From Bacteroidales bacterium (GTDB taxonomy: Bacteria > Bacteroidota > Bacteroidia > Bacteroidales > WCHB1-69): 64,000 nt of DNA. Positions 42,974 through 51,394 of the stretch are shown here, one piece after another. The notes beneath the pieces were generated by a model that was not told the DNA's origin, did not search any database, and was given only the letters and a program-made list of their open reading frames with translations. Numbering within the stretch: position 1 is the first letter of the stretch; each line of letters opens with the position of its first letter. The position numbers and the translations under genes were made by a program. Location of the stretch: positions 1 through 64,000 of the forward strand of contig JAFZWE010000008.1 of assembly GCA_017617445.1 (NCBI GenBank), written 5' to 3'.

Positions 42974-44552
42974 TGTGTTGATGTGTTTGGTTATTCAATT
43001 GAACAATATGTATGGCGGTTCTGAGGCCGTCGATGGCGGAGGAGGTGATGCCTCCCGCGTAGCCCGCGCCTTCCCCGATGGGATAGATGCCGGTAACGTT
43101 GCTTTGCCGATCTTCCCCACGGAGAATGCGTACAGGGGAGGATGAGCGTGTTTCCACGCCCGTGAGTACGGCATCTGCATGGGCGAATCCACGCAGTTTT
43201 CTGTCCAACAGCGGGATGGCTTCCTGCAAAGTCTCTACCACATAGTCGGGCAGGCAGCATCGCAGGTCGCAAAAGACCACCCCATGGGGGTAGGAGGGAT
43301 GAATGCTCCGCTCCCGGCTCGCGACCCGCCCCTGCAGGAATTCCCGCATCAGGTTGGCCGGAGCACGGTGGTCGCCGGAGATGCTGAAGGCTTTGCGCTC
43401 CAGCTGTTCTTGGAAATCCAGCCCGTCCAAGGGACTGGACTGGTAAAAGTCGCTTGGCTCAATGCCCACAAGCAACGCGCTGTTGGCATTCTCTTTGTTG
43501 CGGCTTTTCTCGCTCATGCCATTGGTGACAATGGCGCCTTCTTCACTGGCTGAGGCCATCACTGTGCCACCGGGACACATGCAGAAAGTGTACGCCCCGC
43601 GCTGTTTCACATGCACGGCCCCTTTGTATGAGGCGGGTGGAAGATATGAAGCGAACTTCCCGTATTGCATCGTATTGACCGCTGACTGCAAATGTTCCAC
43701 CCGCACGCCGACAGAGAAACTCTTGGGCTCCATCTTCAGTCCCGCCCCGTGCAGATGACGCAGGGTGTCACGTGCGGAATGCCCCAGCCCTAACAGCAGG
43801 TACTGGGTGTTTAGTTCTGCTCCGGAACCACATATTACTGTCAAACTCCCATCTTTCTGCCGCCGGAAATCGGTGAATGTGGTGTTGAAAAGAATCTCTC
43901 CGCCCAAGGAGAGTATCTCTTCCCGGATGTTGCGGACCACGATCTCCAGATAGTCGGTTCCCACATGCGGCTGATGGGCGTACAGTACATCCTCGGGGGC
44001 TCCGTGTTGGTAAAACTCCTCCAATACAAAGCCGATGAGCTCGTTGTGCAGGTTGGTGGTCAGCTTTCCATCGGAGAATGTGCCGGCACCGCCCTCGCCG
44101 AACTGGATGTTGGAGTCGGGATTCAGGATTTTTTCCTTCAAGAAACGTTCCACGCTTTTTTTGCGCTCTTCCACCCGCTCCCCGCGTTCAATGACGATAG
44201 GCCGGGCATGGCAACGGGCCAGGTACAGGGCGGCGAACATGCCCGCCGGCCCGAACCCCACCACTACCGGTCGGCAGGGATGCGTCCATTCCTGATATTC
44301 CATCGGCTCGGGCTCTTGCCATAAAGAAACCTCAGGCAATGCCAATAGTTCCGGCATCTCGTGCTTCAGCTCCAACATGACTTTGAAATTGCTGACCACG
44401 TCTGCTTTTTTCCGCGCATCCACCGACCAGCGGAGTATTCGGAAATCCGCGATGTCACTCTCGTTAAGGTGGAATTTTTTCAACACCAAGGGCTTGAGCC
44501 GCTCTTTGGCTATGTTAACGGGTATGCGTATGGTGTTGATTTGTATTTTCAT
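42966..44552 (-). CDS. FAD-dependent oxidoreductase of the COG2509 type
   Basis: A 528-residue flavoprotein. A small N-terminal domain ([38 protein letters not shown]) precedes a Rossmann FAD-binding domain with [19 protein letters not shown] and a ribose-binding glutamate in [19 protein letters not shown]. The family pattern [19 protein letters not shown] follows, and [12 protein letters not shown] at the end closes the FAD site. These uncharacterised dehydrogenases occur widely in anaerobes; the substrate is unknown. Its 3' end overlaps guaA by 8 bp, so both are co-expressed. Confidence 0.87.
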   Translation of the reverse strand: MKIQINTIRIPVNIAKERLKPLVLKKFHLNESDIADFRILRWSVDARKKADVVSNFKVMLELKHEMPELLALPEVSLWQEPEPMEYQEWTHPCRPVVVGFGPAGMFAALYLARCHARPIVIERGERVEERKKSVERFLKEKILNPDSNIQFGEGGAGTFSDGKLTTNLHNELIGFVLEEFYQHGAPEDVLYAHQPHVGTDYLEIVVRNIREEILSLGGEILFNTTFTDFRRQKDGSLTVICGSGAELNTQYLLLGLGHSARDTLRHLHGAGLKMEPKSFSVGVRVEHLQSAVNTMQYGKFASYLPPASYKGAVHVKQRGAYTFCMCPGGTVMASASEEGAIVTNGMSEKSRNKENANSALLVGIEPSDFYQSSPLDGLDFQEQLERKAFSISGDHRAPANLMREFLQGRVASRERSIHPSYPHGVVFCDLRCCLPDYVVETLQEAIPLLDRKLRGFAHADAVLTGVETRSSSPVRILRGEDRQSNVTGIYPIGEGAGYAGGITSSAIDGLRTAIHIVQLNNQTHQHNG

Positions 44553-44555
44553 GGC

Positions 44556-44942
44556 TTATTCGGTACGGGTGAGGGTCCAGGGTTCTTGTCCGTCCTGCGT
44601 CAGTTCCAGCTGGTTTGCATTGATGAATTGAAAGTGCCACATCTCTTTGCTTGTGGCTCCGCTGATGGAATCAGTGGAGGTCAGGGTGAGCTGTCCGCCG
44701 GCCATTTCCCAAGAGGTGTAATTGTGGCTGGATCCACCTACGCATTTTGCTTTCCCGTCAGGGGAAAATGTTATGCCGCGTTCGTAGTCGCCGTCAGGGT
44801 AAACCCAGTTGCCCTGTAAGTCTGTGGCGGTGACAACGGTGGATGTAGTCGTCGGTGCGGTTTCCGCATTCTTTTTCTTGCAGGCTGTCATTCCGGCTGT
44901 CAGACCGAAAATAAGCAGATAGATGATGATTCTTTTTTTCAT
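44556..44942 (-). CDS. Lipoprotein, lipocalin-like
   Basis: A 128-residue lipoprotein. The signal peptide KRIIIYLLIFGLTAGMTAC contains the lipobox with Cys21. After a Thr-rich linker comes a small beta domain starting DLQGNWVYPDGDYERGITFSPDGKAKC and ending with MWHFQFINANQLELTQDG, the layout of short lipocalin-like outer-membrane lipoproteins of Bacteroidota. The function is unknown. It sits between parC and the FAD oxidoreductase with gaps of 3-4 bp, so it is part of the long operon. Confidence 0.8.
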   Translation of the reverse strand: MKKRIIIYLLIFGLTAGMTACKKKNAETAPTTTSTVVTATDLQGNWVYPDGDYERGITFSPDGKAKCVGGSSHNYTSWEMAGGQLTLTSTDSISGATSKEMWHFQFINANQLELTQDGQEPWTLTRTE

Positions 44943-44946
44943 TGTT

Positions 44947-47682
44947 CTAACTGAAAAGATCTAATTGTTCTCCATTGCCGCCGACTCCTTTGTCACTGTC
45001 GTCTGCTGGATTTTGGTCAATGTTCTCAAAGATTTCCTGCGCTTCAGCCTGCTCAATTTCTTCCAGACTGCCGGGCAGGATGCCGCTTGTCTCTTCTTCC
45101 TCCTCCGGCACTTCGTCTTCGGGCTCCTCGTAGGGGAGCGGATCCAGCCATTTCAAACTCTTCACCTTGCCAATGTTGATTTTCTTTCCTTTGGCTTTGA
45201 TTCCTTGTACTTCAATAAAATCTGTAATGGAAATCACTTCAGTGAAAATCGCCTTCGGGTCTTTTTTCGTGTATTTGATTTCCAATTGTGGCAAGTAGTC
45301 AATGGATACCAGCTCCAAACGGATATCTTTTTCCATTGGAATGAAGTCGATGGTTTTCTCTGTCGGCTGGGGCGTAAAACGCTTGATGTAATACTTGTCC
45401 TCTTTTTTGTGATAGTAAACTGCCGTGATGATTTTGTGGGAATTGAATTTGGAGATGATGTCCAGATTGTCTTCAAAATGAGTGGACAAATCATATCCAG
45501 TTATTCTGTAGTTTCCTGATTTATAAATGGATATTATCTTTTCGTCTCGTTTGAAATCGCCTAAAAACAGCCCGCGTTCTTCATTGTTCAGTCGCATGAC
45601 ATTGGGGTCGTACCACACGCCGATGGCCGCGAGGGTGGAGACTCCTTTTTCGCTCATTTCAATTTTGGAAACGGGATTGCGGGAAAGGATGTTCCCTTTG
45701 CTGCTGCGCCCTTTGATGGCCAAGGTGCTGAAATCAAACTCAAAGTTCTTCTTCTTGATGCCTTTCTTGGGTTTGAGAATGACTTTCACCTTTTCCGCCT
45801 CTCCGTTGGGGTTGGAGGTGAAGTAGAGAACTTCGGTTCCGGTCTCTCCGGAGGTAAGGTCGTACTCTTTGTTTCGGGTGATGCCTCCGATGGGGAAGCG
45901 TTTCACCATGGCCGGACCGTTCTTTCCTTTGGAATAAATCATGTTATAGACGGTGCGGTCATCGTTGCGCTTGAAAACCTCCACGTGCAGGATTCCCTTG
46001 CCGATAAACTGCTTGTTGCTTACCTTGGTGACCGTGAATTTCCCGTTTCTGAGGAATACGATGATGTCATCTATGTCGGAGCATTCACAGGCGAATTCGG
46101 TGTTTTCGTCTTTTTTGAGAGAGGTGCCGATGAAACCCTCCTCCTTGTTGACATACAGCTTCTGGTTGGCGACGGCCACGCTGACCACATTGATGGAGTC
46201 AAAGTTTTTGATTTCGGTTTTCCTTTCGCGTCCGGCACCGTATTTTTTCTTTAACTGTTTGAAATAATTGATGGTATAGTCAACGATATTGTCCAGATGG
46301 TTCTGCGTTTCTTCTATTTGAAGCTCAATGTCAGCTAGCTCTTCCTCTGCCTTTTTGATGTCGAACTTGGAGATTTTACGCACCGGTTTCTCGCACAGTT
46401 TCAGGATCTCTTCCATCGTGATGTCGCGTTTGAGCAGTTTGACATGGGGCACGAAGGCTTTTTGGATGTTTTCCAGCTGGTTTTCCCAAGTGGCAGTGTC
46501 TTTCTCCAATTCTTTGTAGATTTTCTTTTCAAAGAATATTTTTTCCAAAGATAACCAATGCCACTGGTTTTCAAGTTCTTGTAAGAAAATCTCAAGTTCC
46601 TGTTTCAGCAGATTGAGGGTGTTTTGGGTGTTGATGCGCAAAATTTCGCTGATGGAAAGCATGGCCGGCTTTCCATTGTAGATGACCCATGGATTGGGGT
46701 TGATGTTGACCTGGCAGTCGGTGAAGGCATACAGGGCGTCAATGGTCTGGTCGGGGGAAGTGCCAGATTCAAGGTGTAGCACGATCTCCACTGATTTGGC
46801 TGTGTTGTCGTCAATTTTGCGTATTTTGAGCTTTTTCTTTTCAATGGCCGGGGTGATGGAGTTCTGGATCAGGTCAATGGTGTTTTTTCCGTAAGGTATT
46901 TCGGTGATGACCAATGTTTTATTGTCGAGAATGGAGATTTTGGCCCGATTGATGATTTTCCCTCCGATCAGGCCGTCGTTGTACTTGCTCACGTCAATGC
47001 TGCCTCCGGTCGGGAAGTCGGGATAGAGTTGGAAGGGCTTGTTTTGAAGGATGGCAATGGAGGCATCCAGCAGTTCGTTGAAGTTGTGGGGGAGTATTTT
47101 GGTGGCCATGCCCACAGCGATGCCGCTCACTCCCTGTGCCAACAGCAGCGGGAAACGCATGGGCAGCAGGATGGGCTCTTTGTTACGCCCGTCATACGAC
47201 ATCATCCACTGGGTGATTTTGGCGTTGAAAGCCACTTCCAAAGAGAATTTGGTCAACCGTGCCTCAATGTAACGCGGGGCCGCTGCCGGGTCTCCCGTGA
47301 AGATGTTTCCCCAGTTTCCTTGGGTATCTATGGTCAGGTCTTTCTGGCCGAGTTGCACAATGGCATCCCCGATGGAGGCATCTCCATGAGGATGGTATTT
47401 CATCGTGTTACCCACTATGTTGGCGACTTTGTTGTATCTTCCGTCTTCCAGCTCTTTCATGGAGTGTAGGATGCGTCGCTGTACAGGCTTGAGCCCGTCA
47501 TACACGTCGGGTAGGGCACGATCCAGGATGGTGTAGGAAGCATAGTCCAAGAACCAATTTTCAAACATGGATTGTACATATACCACATTGTGCAGATGTG
47601 CGTTTTCATCCGCTATCGGCTCCATGTTTTGTTCCATTTCAGGATTCTCTTCTTCAGGATGAATGTTCTTTTCGTCTTTCAT
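44947..47682 (-). CDS. parC: DNA topoisomerase IV subunit A
   Basis: DNA-cleaving subunit of topoisomerase IV, which unlinks daughter chromosomes. The 911-residue product has the breakage-reunion domain (LDYASYTILDRALPDVYDGLKPVQRRILHSM; catalytic Tyr138 in AAAPRYIEARL). The quinolone-determining region reads YHPHGDASIGDAI, a coiled-coil tower follows at about residues 400-480, and a C-terminal beta-propeller leads to an acidic tail. FENWFLDYASYTI and the diverged propeller fit the Bacteroidota ParC-type protein better than GyrA. The ParE partner is not in the window. The gene is in the long minus-strand run, 8 bp from its upstream neighbour. Confidence 0.93.
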   Translation of the reverse strand: MKDEKNIHPEEENPEMEQNMEPIADENAHLHNVVYVQSMFENWFLDYASYTILDRALPDVYDGLKPVQRRILHSMKELEDGRYNKVANIVGNTMKYHPHGDASIGDAIVQLGQKDLTIDTQGNWGNIFTGDPAAAPRYIEARLTKFSLEVAFNAKITQWMMSYDGRNKEPILLPMRFPLLLAQGVSGIAVGMATKILPHNFNELLDASIAILQNKPFQLYPDFPTGGSIDVSKYNDGLIGGKIINRAKISILDNKTLVITEIPYGKNTIDLIQNSITPAIEKKKLKIRKIDDNTAKSVEIVLHLESGTSPDQTIDALYAFTDCQVNINPNPWVIYNGKPAMLSISEILRINTQNTLNLLKQELEIFLQELENQWHWLSLEKIFFEKKIYKELEKDTATWENQLENIQKAFVPHVKLLKRDITMEEILKLCEKPVRKISKFDIKKAEEELADIELQIEETQNHLDNIVDYTINYFKQLKKKYGAGRERKTEIKNFDSINVVSVAVANQKLYVNKEEGFIGTSLKKDENTEFACECSDIDDIIVFLRNGKFTVTKVSNKQFIGKGILHVEVFKRNDDRTVYNMIYSKGKNGPAMVKRFPIGGITRNKEYDLTSGETGTEVLYFTSNPNGEAEKVKVILKPKKGIKKKNFEFDFSTLAIKGRSSKGNILSRNPVSKIEMSEKGVSTLAAIGVWYDPNVMRLNNEERGLFLGDFKRDEKIISIYKSGNYRITGYDLSTHFEDNLDIISKFNSHKIITAVYYHKKEDKYYIKRFTPQPTEKTIDFIPMEKDIRLELVSIDYLPQLEIKYTKKDPKAIFTEVISITDFIEVQGIKAKGKKINIGKVKSLKWLDPLPYEEPEDEVPEEEEETSGILPGSLEEIEQAEAQEIFENIDQNPADDSDKGVGGNGEQLDLFS

Positions 47683-47690
47683 ATAGTGGG

Positions 47691-48845
47691 TTAAATGGTT
47701 TTTGTGCTGTATTTTGTGCCTTGATAAAGGTCAAAGCGCATCAGTTTGCACTCCAAGGCTCCGTTGTAAATGGTGATTTTCCGGGTGGCGTGCAGCCCGA
47801 TTTTCTTCAGTGCCGCTATGTTGGAGCTGATGATGTAGGCGGTACAGCCTGCATATTGCTGCTTGAGGGTGTCGCCGATGATTTTGTATTCGTTTTCAAT
47901 GTCTTCCACAGCCATCCGTTCTCCGTATGGCGGATTGAAGATGACAAATGCGGGGGTTCTGACGGGGCGGCTGTGGCTCATGGCGCAAGTCCTGATGCGG
48001 ATGAAGTCGCGGAGTCGGGCTTCGTCGATGTTGGCTTTGGCCATTCCCGCGTAGCGTGCCGAGATGTCAGAGCCGTAGAAGTTGATGGGTACGTCATCGC
48101 GGATGTCTGCTTCTGCCGTGACTTTGTCCCACAGAACCTGGGAGAAATTTTTCCAGTGGAAGAAGCCGTATTCGTTGCGGAAGAAGCCGGCGGGGATGTT
48201 GAGGGCTTGCATGGCCGCCTCAATCAGGATGGTGCCAGAGCCACACATGGGGTCGATGAGGTCGCATTGTGCCTCCCAGCCGCTGAGCTTGACCATTGCC
48301 GCGGCCACCACTTCGCTGATTTGCGCCGGATGGCTGGACACCCGATAACCGCGCTTGTGCAGCGACTCCCCGGAGGAATCCAGGAAAAGTGCCGCGTGGT
48401 TATTATATATATGTACATGGAATTGAACATCCGGATGGTCTTTATTCACCGAGGGGCGCCGGCCGTTTTTTTCGCGGAATCGGTCGCAGAGGGCGTCCTT
48501 GGCTAACTGCGCGGCAAAGAGTGGGGTGCGGAACATCTCTCCGCTCATCGTCACGCTCACCGCGAGGGTGTGATCAGCCGTCATCACCCGTTCTGCCGGA
48601 TATTTGAAGATCTCTCCGTAAAATTGGTTGTTGTCACGAAAGGTGAATTGATGCACCTGCCATAGGATTCGTAAAGCATAGCGGCAGAAATAATTGGCCC
48701 GGTAAAGCATGTCCATGTCCCCCTCAAAGGTGACTGCACGTCTGGAGATGGCGCATCTCTCCGCGCCCAACTGCTCCAGCTCTGCTTTCAGCAGCTCTTC
48801 CATTCCAGCGTAGGTCTTGGCTACAAATTTCTCGCAGACTGTCAT
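47691..48845 (-). CDS. THUMP-domain class I RNA methyltransferase (RlmL-like)
   Basis: A 384-residue SAM-dependent N2-guanine RNA methyltransferase of COG0116; the relative RlmL modifies 23S rRNA G2445. An N-terminal ferredoxin-like plus THUMP region (EKFVAKTYAGMEELLKAELEQLG, about 1-155, with KRGYR in the linker) precedes the Rossmann methyltransferase with LIDPMCGSGTILIEAA (SAM site), YGSDISARYAGMAKAN and the catalytic FNPPYGERM. The C-terminal RlmK half of gamma-proteobacterial RlmKL is absent. The start at 48845 lies 2 bp after the batE stop; an upstream ATG at 48881 would overlap batE by 34 bp. Confidence 0.9.
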   Translation of the reverse strand: MTVCEKFVAKTYAGMEELLKAELEQLGAERCAISRRAVTFEGDMDMLYRANYFCRYALRILWQVHQFTFRDNNQFYGEIFKYPAERVMTADHTLAVSVTMSGEMFRTPLFAAQLAKDALCDRFREKNGRRPSVNKDHPDVQFHVHIYNNHAALFLDSSGESLHKRGYRVSSHPAQISEVVAAAMVKLSGWEAQCDLIDPMCGSGTILIEAAMQALNIPAGFFRNEYGFFHWKNFSQVLWDKVTAEADIRDDVPINFYGSDISARYAGMAKANIDEARLRDFIRIRTCAMSHSRPVRTPAFVIFNPPYGERMAVEDIENEYKIIGDTLKQQYAGCTAYIISSNIAALKKIGLHATRKITIYNGALECKLMRFDLYQGTKYSTKTI

Positions 48846-48847
48846 GG

Positions 48848-49612
48848 TCAGATTTTTTCTATGCTTTGGTTCAATACCCATCCATTGTCCCCGTTGGGGA
48901 GCCCGATGAAGGTGAATTCCTTGGTCTGTTCTATCAAGGTGACTTTGAGCCCCTCATGTATGATGGCTTCGGGTTTGGCACTCCGGTCGGGCTTGCCGGT
49001 GACATGCACCACCGACTCCATCACAATGGCTTCGTCCACTCCCTTGAAACGGTTTTTCTCTTTGGAGGCGAAAATGATAGAGAGCACTATCAGTATGGTT
49101 CCGAGTACCATGCCGAGAATTCCTGTGATTCTTCCAGCTTTGCCGGATGCAAATAGATATGTTCCGACAGACAGAGCGATGAGAAAGGCGAAAACGATGG
49201 ACAGAATAGCCCAATTCCGTTCTGAGAGGCTGTGTGACAGGTTGTTCCACTTCTTTACAAATGCAGATTGCGGCGCGGGTTCATAACGGTCCAGCAGCAT
49301 CCGGTTGGCAAAGGCGAGATTATGCTGGATGTCTTTGTCTGTGGGATCCAGTCGGAAAGCCCGCTCGTACCAGAGAATGGCCTTTGACAGGGAACCCGCT
49401 TTGTAATAGGCGTTCCCCAGGTTGTAATAGACTTGGGCGCTTTCGTTCCCCTCGGAGATGAACTGTTCGTAGAGTTTTGCCGCTTGGGAGAACTGCCCCT
49501 GCTGGTATGCTTTTTCAGCTTCCGGCGCAATGCCGTCGTTTTCTGCCGCCACGCCCAACAGGCAGGCCAGCAGATTGACAGTGAGAAGGAGTATGGGGAG
49601 AAGTCGTTTCAT
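48848..49612 (-). CDS. batE: BatE-like TPR and SH3 protein
   Basis: A 254-residue membrane protein of the Bacteroidota aerotolerance (Bat) locus. A signal peptide (LLPILLLTVNLLACLLGVAA) precedes TPR units (EKAYQQGQFSQAAKLYEQFI, VYYNLGNAYYKAGSLSKAILWYERAF, about 30-105), two transmembrane helices (about 135-180: WAILSIVFAFLIALSVGTYLF and ITGILGMVLGTILIVLSII) and a C-terminal SH3-like domain ending in NGDNGWVLNQSIEKI. The biochemical role of Bat proteins is not settled; mutants in Bacteroides fragilis have shown oxygen and oxidative-stress phenotypes. It follows batD by 5 bp. Confidence 0.85.
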   Translation of the reverse strand: MKRLLPILLLTVNLLACLLGVAAENDGIAPEAEKAYQQGQFSQAAKLYEQFISEGNESAQVYYNLGNAYYKAGSLSKAILWYERAFRLDPTDKDIQHNLAFANRMLLDRYEPAPQSAFVKKWNNLSHSLSERNWAILSIVFAFLIALSVGTYLFASGKAGRITGILGMVLGTILIVLSIIFASKEKNRFKGVDEAIVMESVVHVTGKPDRSAKPEAIIHEGLKVTLIEQTKEFTFIGLPNGDNGWVLNQSIEKI

Positions 49613-49617
49613 GACTG

Positions 49618-51390
49618 CTATTTTTTTTCGATTTGTGTGATGAAATTACGGGTGAGTTCAAAAAGATTTCCCATCATTTCTTTGTTGTCGCCAGGGGCAA
49701 AACGTGCGAATTCGCATTCGTTGAGTGTGCGGATGAAACCGTCAATGTCCTCAACAGGAACTCCTTTGTTGGACAATGTGAGGCGCACAGAGTCCATGGA
49801 CAGCTCAGCCAGGGGAATGTGGAACTTGTCACTCATGTAGTCCCAGAGCACGTGGGATATTTCTTCATAAAACTCGCCCTCTTTGCCGGCAGACATCAGT
49901 TTTTGCGCTTTCTTCAAACGTCGGTTGGCCACGCGGTTGGCACGTTTCGCCTTGAATTGCAAGGTGTCTCCCCGGCGGGTCAGGCGGAATCGCCACAGAA
50001 ACAGCACCAGCAGGAAAAGCGGAATGGGGGACAACAGGAGAAGGAAGTAGGGGAGGGAGGCGAAAAACGGACGACCCAAGGTCTGGGGACCGGTGATTTC
50101 TTTGAGCCCGAGGATGTCGTTGCCCAACTGCACACTGTAGCCTTCAGAAGTGGTGATTTGCGAATCCCCCTTTTCTACACTCAGCGTGTAGGCTTCGGTT
50201 TGAAGGGTCTTGTATTTTTGCTGCTGTGGGTCAAAATAGGAGAAGCTGACAGAGGGAATGGTGTAGCTGCCCGCTGTACGGGGGATGATGATGTAATTGA
50301 AAGTTTTGCTGCCGCCCCGCTCCTCAATGGTGGGAGCAGTGACATCCAGCCCGGAGGGAAATTCAACGAGGGGAGCTTCCAAAAGTTGCAGGTTCCCTTT
50401 CCCCGTGACTGTAAGCGTCAGTTCGGCTGCTTCGTTGGCACGCAGGCTCTGAGGAGTGAGGGCGGAACTGAGGGAGAAATTTCCCACCAGACCGTTGAAA
50501 TCTGCGGGCCGACCGGCCTGAGGAAGAGGCTTCACATGCAATACGACAGAATTGGATTGGATGGATTTCTCCATGGTGCTAGCCCAGAACGAACGGGGAA
50601 TATATAAGGCTTTGATGGACAATGGGGAAATGGAAATGTCTCCGCTTTTTTGTGGTGTGGCTGAAATGCGATAGAACTCGTAAACATCGTATTTTTTGCC
50701 ATCCACCACTTCGGTGGTCTGGTGGGCCGCCGCATTAGGGTCGTCCAAGCGATTGGTCCACAGGTTGGTTTGCTGCGGCAGGTCGCAGTCTGTGACTTGG
50801 AATTGCGCCACATTCTGACAGTACAGCTTGTAGGATACCACCACATCCTCTCCCTCATAGGGGGAAGTGTTGGAGGCCGTCGCCCGAATGAACATCTCCG
50901 CGTTGACATTCTGCTGCCGTTGCGATTGCTGCCCCCAGGGATCAAAAAACTGGTCCATGTCATCCCAGATGCTGTGTTGCCTCCGCTGTTGCTGCTGGCT
51001 CTGCTGATCCTCCTTGGTGACTTCAATGGTCACAGCATTGCTCTTGACCTGCTTGCCACCAGCATTGCAGGTCACTCCGGGTATGGTTTGCTTCCCGAGT
51101 TTGGTAGGCTTCAAGGTGAAGGTGAAAGTGCAAGTGTATGAGGAGGTCTGCTGGCCGTTGGCGAAGCTGAAGGAAGTGGATGTGCTTTGGTATGGCCCCC
51201 CTGTCTTGGTGAATGTGCCGAAGTCCTGGGAGGAGATCGTCCCCTTCTGGTCCAGCGTGATTACATACTGGAACTGCTGATTGATGCCGACTTTGCCAGG
51301 TGCACCAGCCGTGCAAGACTGAGCTCGCACCACAGTCGTCATGAATAAAAGCAAAGTGCTTATCCCTAAAATCCGAATCCACTGTTTCAT
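49618..51390 (-). CDS. batD: BatD oxygen-tolerance protein
   Basis: A 590-residue exported protein anchored in the inner membrane, with a signal peptide (IRILGISTLLLFMTTVVRAQ). Several beta-sandwich domains follow (INQQFQYVITLDQKG, FTFTLKPTKLGKQTIPGV, VVSYKLYCQNVAQFQV, GRPADFNGLVGNFSLSSALTP, with LTVTGKGNLQLL typical of the family). A transmembrane helix (about 480-502) and a cytoplasmic helical tail complete it. A Gln-rich stretch lies near residues 125-160. The ATG at 51390 was selected because it begins the signal peptide and lies 4 bp after the upstream stop; the frame is open to 51486 inside the previous gene. Confidence 0.9.
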   Translation of the reverse strand: MKQWIRILGISTLLLFMTTVVRAQSCTAGAPGKVGINQQFQYVITLDQKGTISSQDFGTFTKTGGPYQSTSTSFSFANGQQTSSYTCTFTFTLKPTKLGKQTIPGVTCNAGGKQVKSNAVTIEVTKEDQQSQQQQRRQHSIWDDMDQFFDPWGQQSQRQQNVNAEMFIRATASNTSPYEGEDVVVSYKLYCQNVAQFQVTDCDLPQQTNLWTNRLDDPNAAAHQTTEVVDGKKYDVYEFYRISATPQKSGDISISPLSIKALYIPRSFWASTMEKSIQSNSVVLHVKPLPQAGRPADFNGLVGNFSLSSALTPQSLRANEAAELTLTVTGKGNLQLLEAPLVEFPSGLDVTAPTIEERGGSKTFNYIIIPRTAGSYTIPSVSFSYFDPQQQKYKTLQTEAYTLSVEKGDSQITTSEGYSVQLGNDILGLKEITGPQTLGRPFFASLPYFLLLLSPIPLFLLVLFLWRFRLTRRGDTLQFKAKRANRVANRRLKKAQKLMSAGKEGEFYEEISHVLWDYMSDKFHIPLAELSMDSVRLTLSNKGVPVEDIDGFIRTLNECEFARFAPGDNKEMMGNLFELTRNFITQIEKK

Positions 51391-51394
51391 CTTT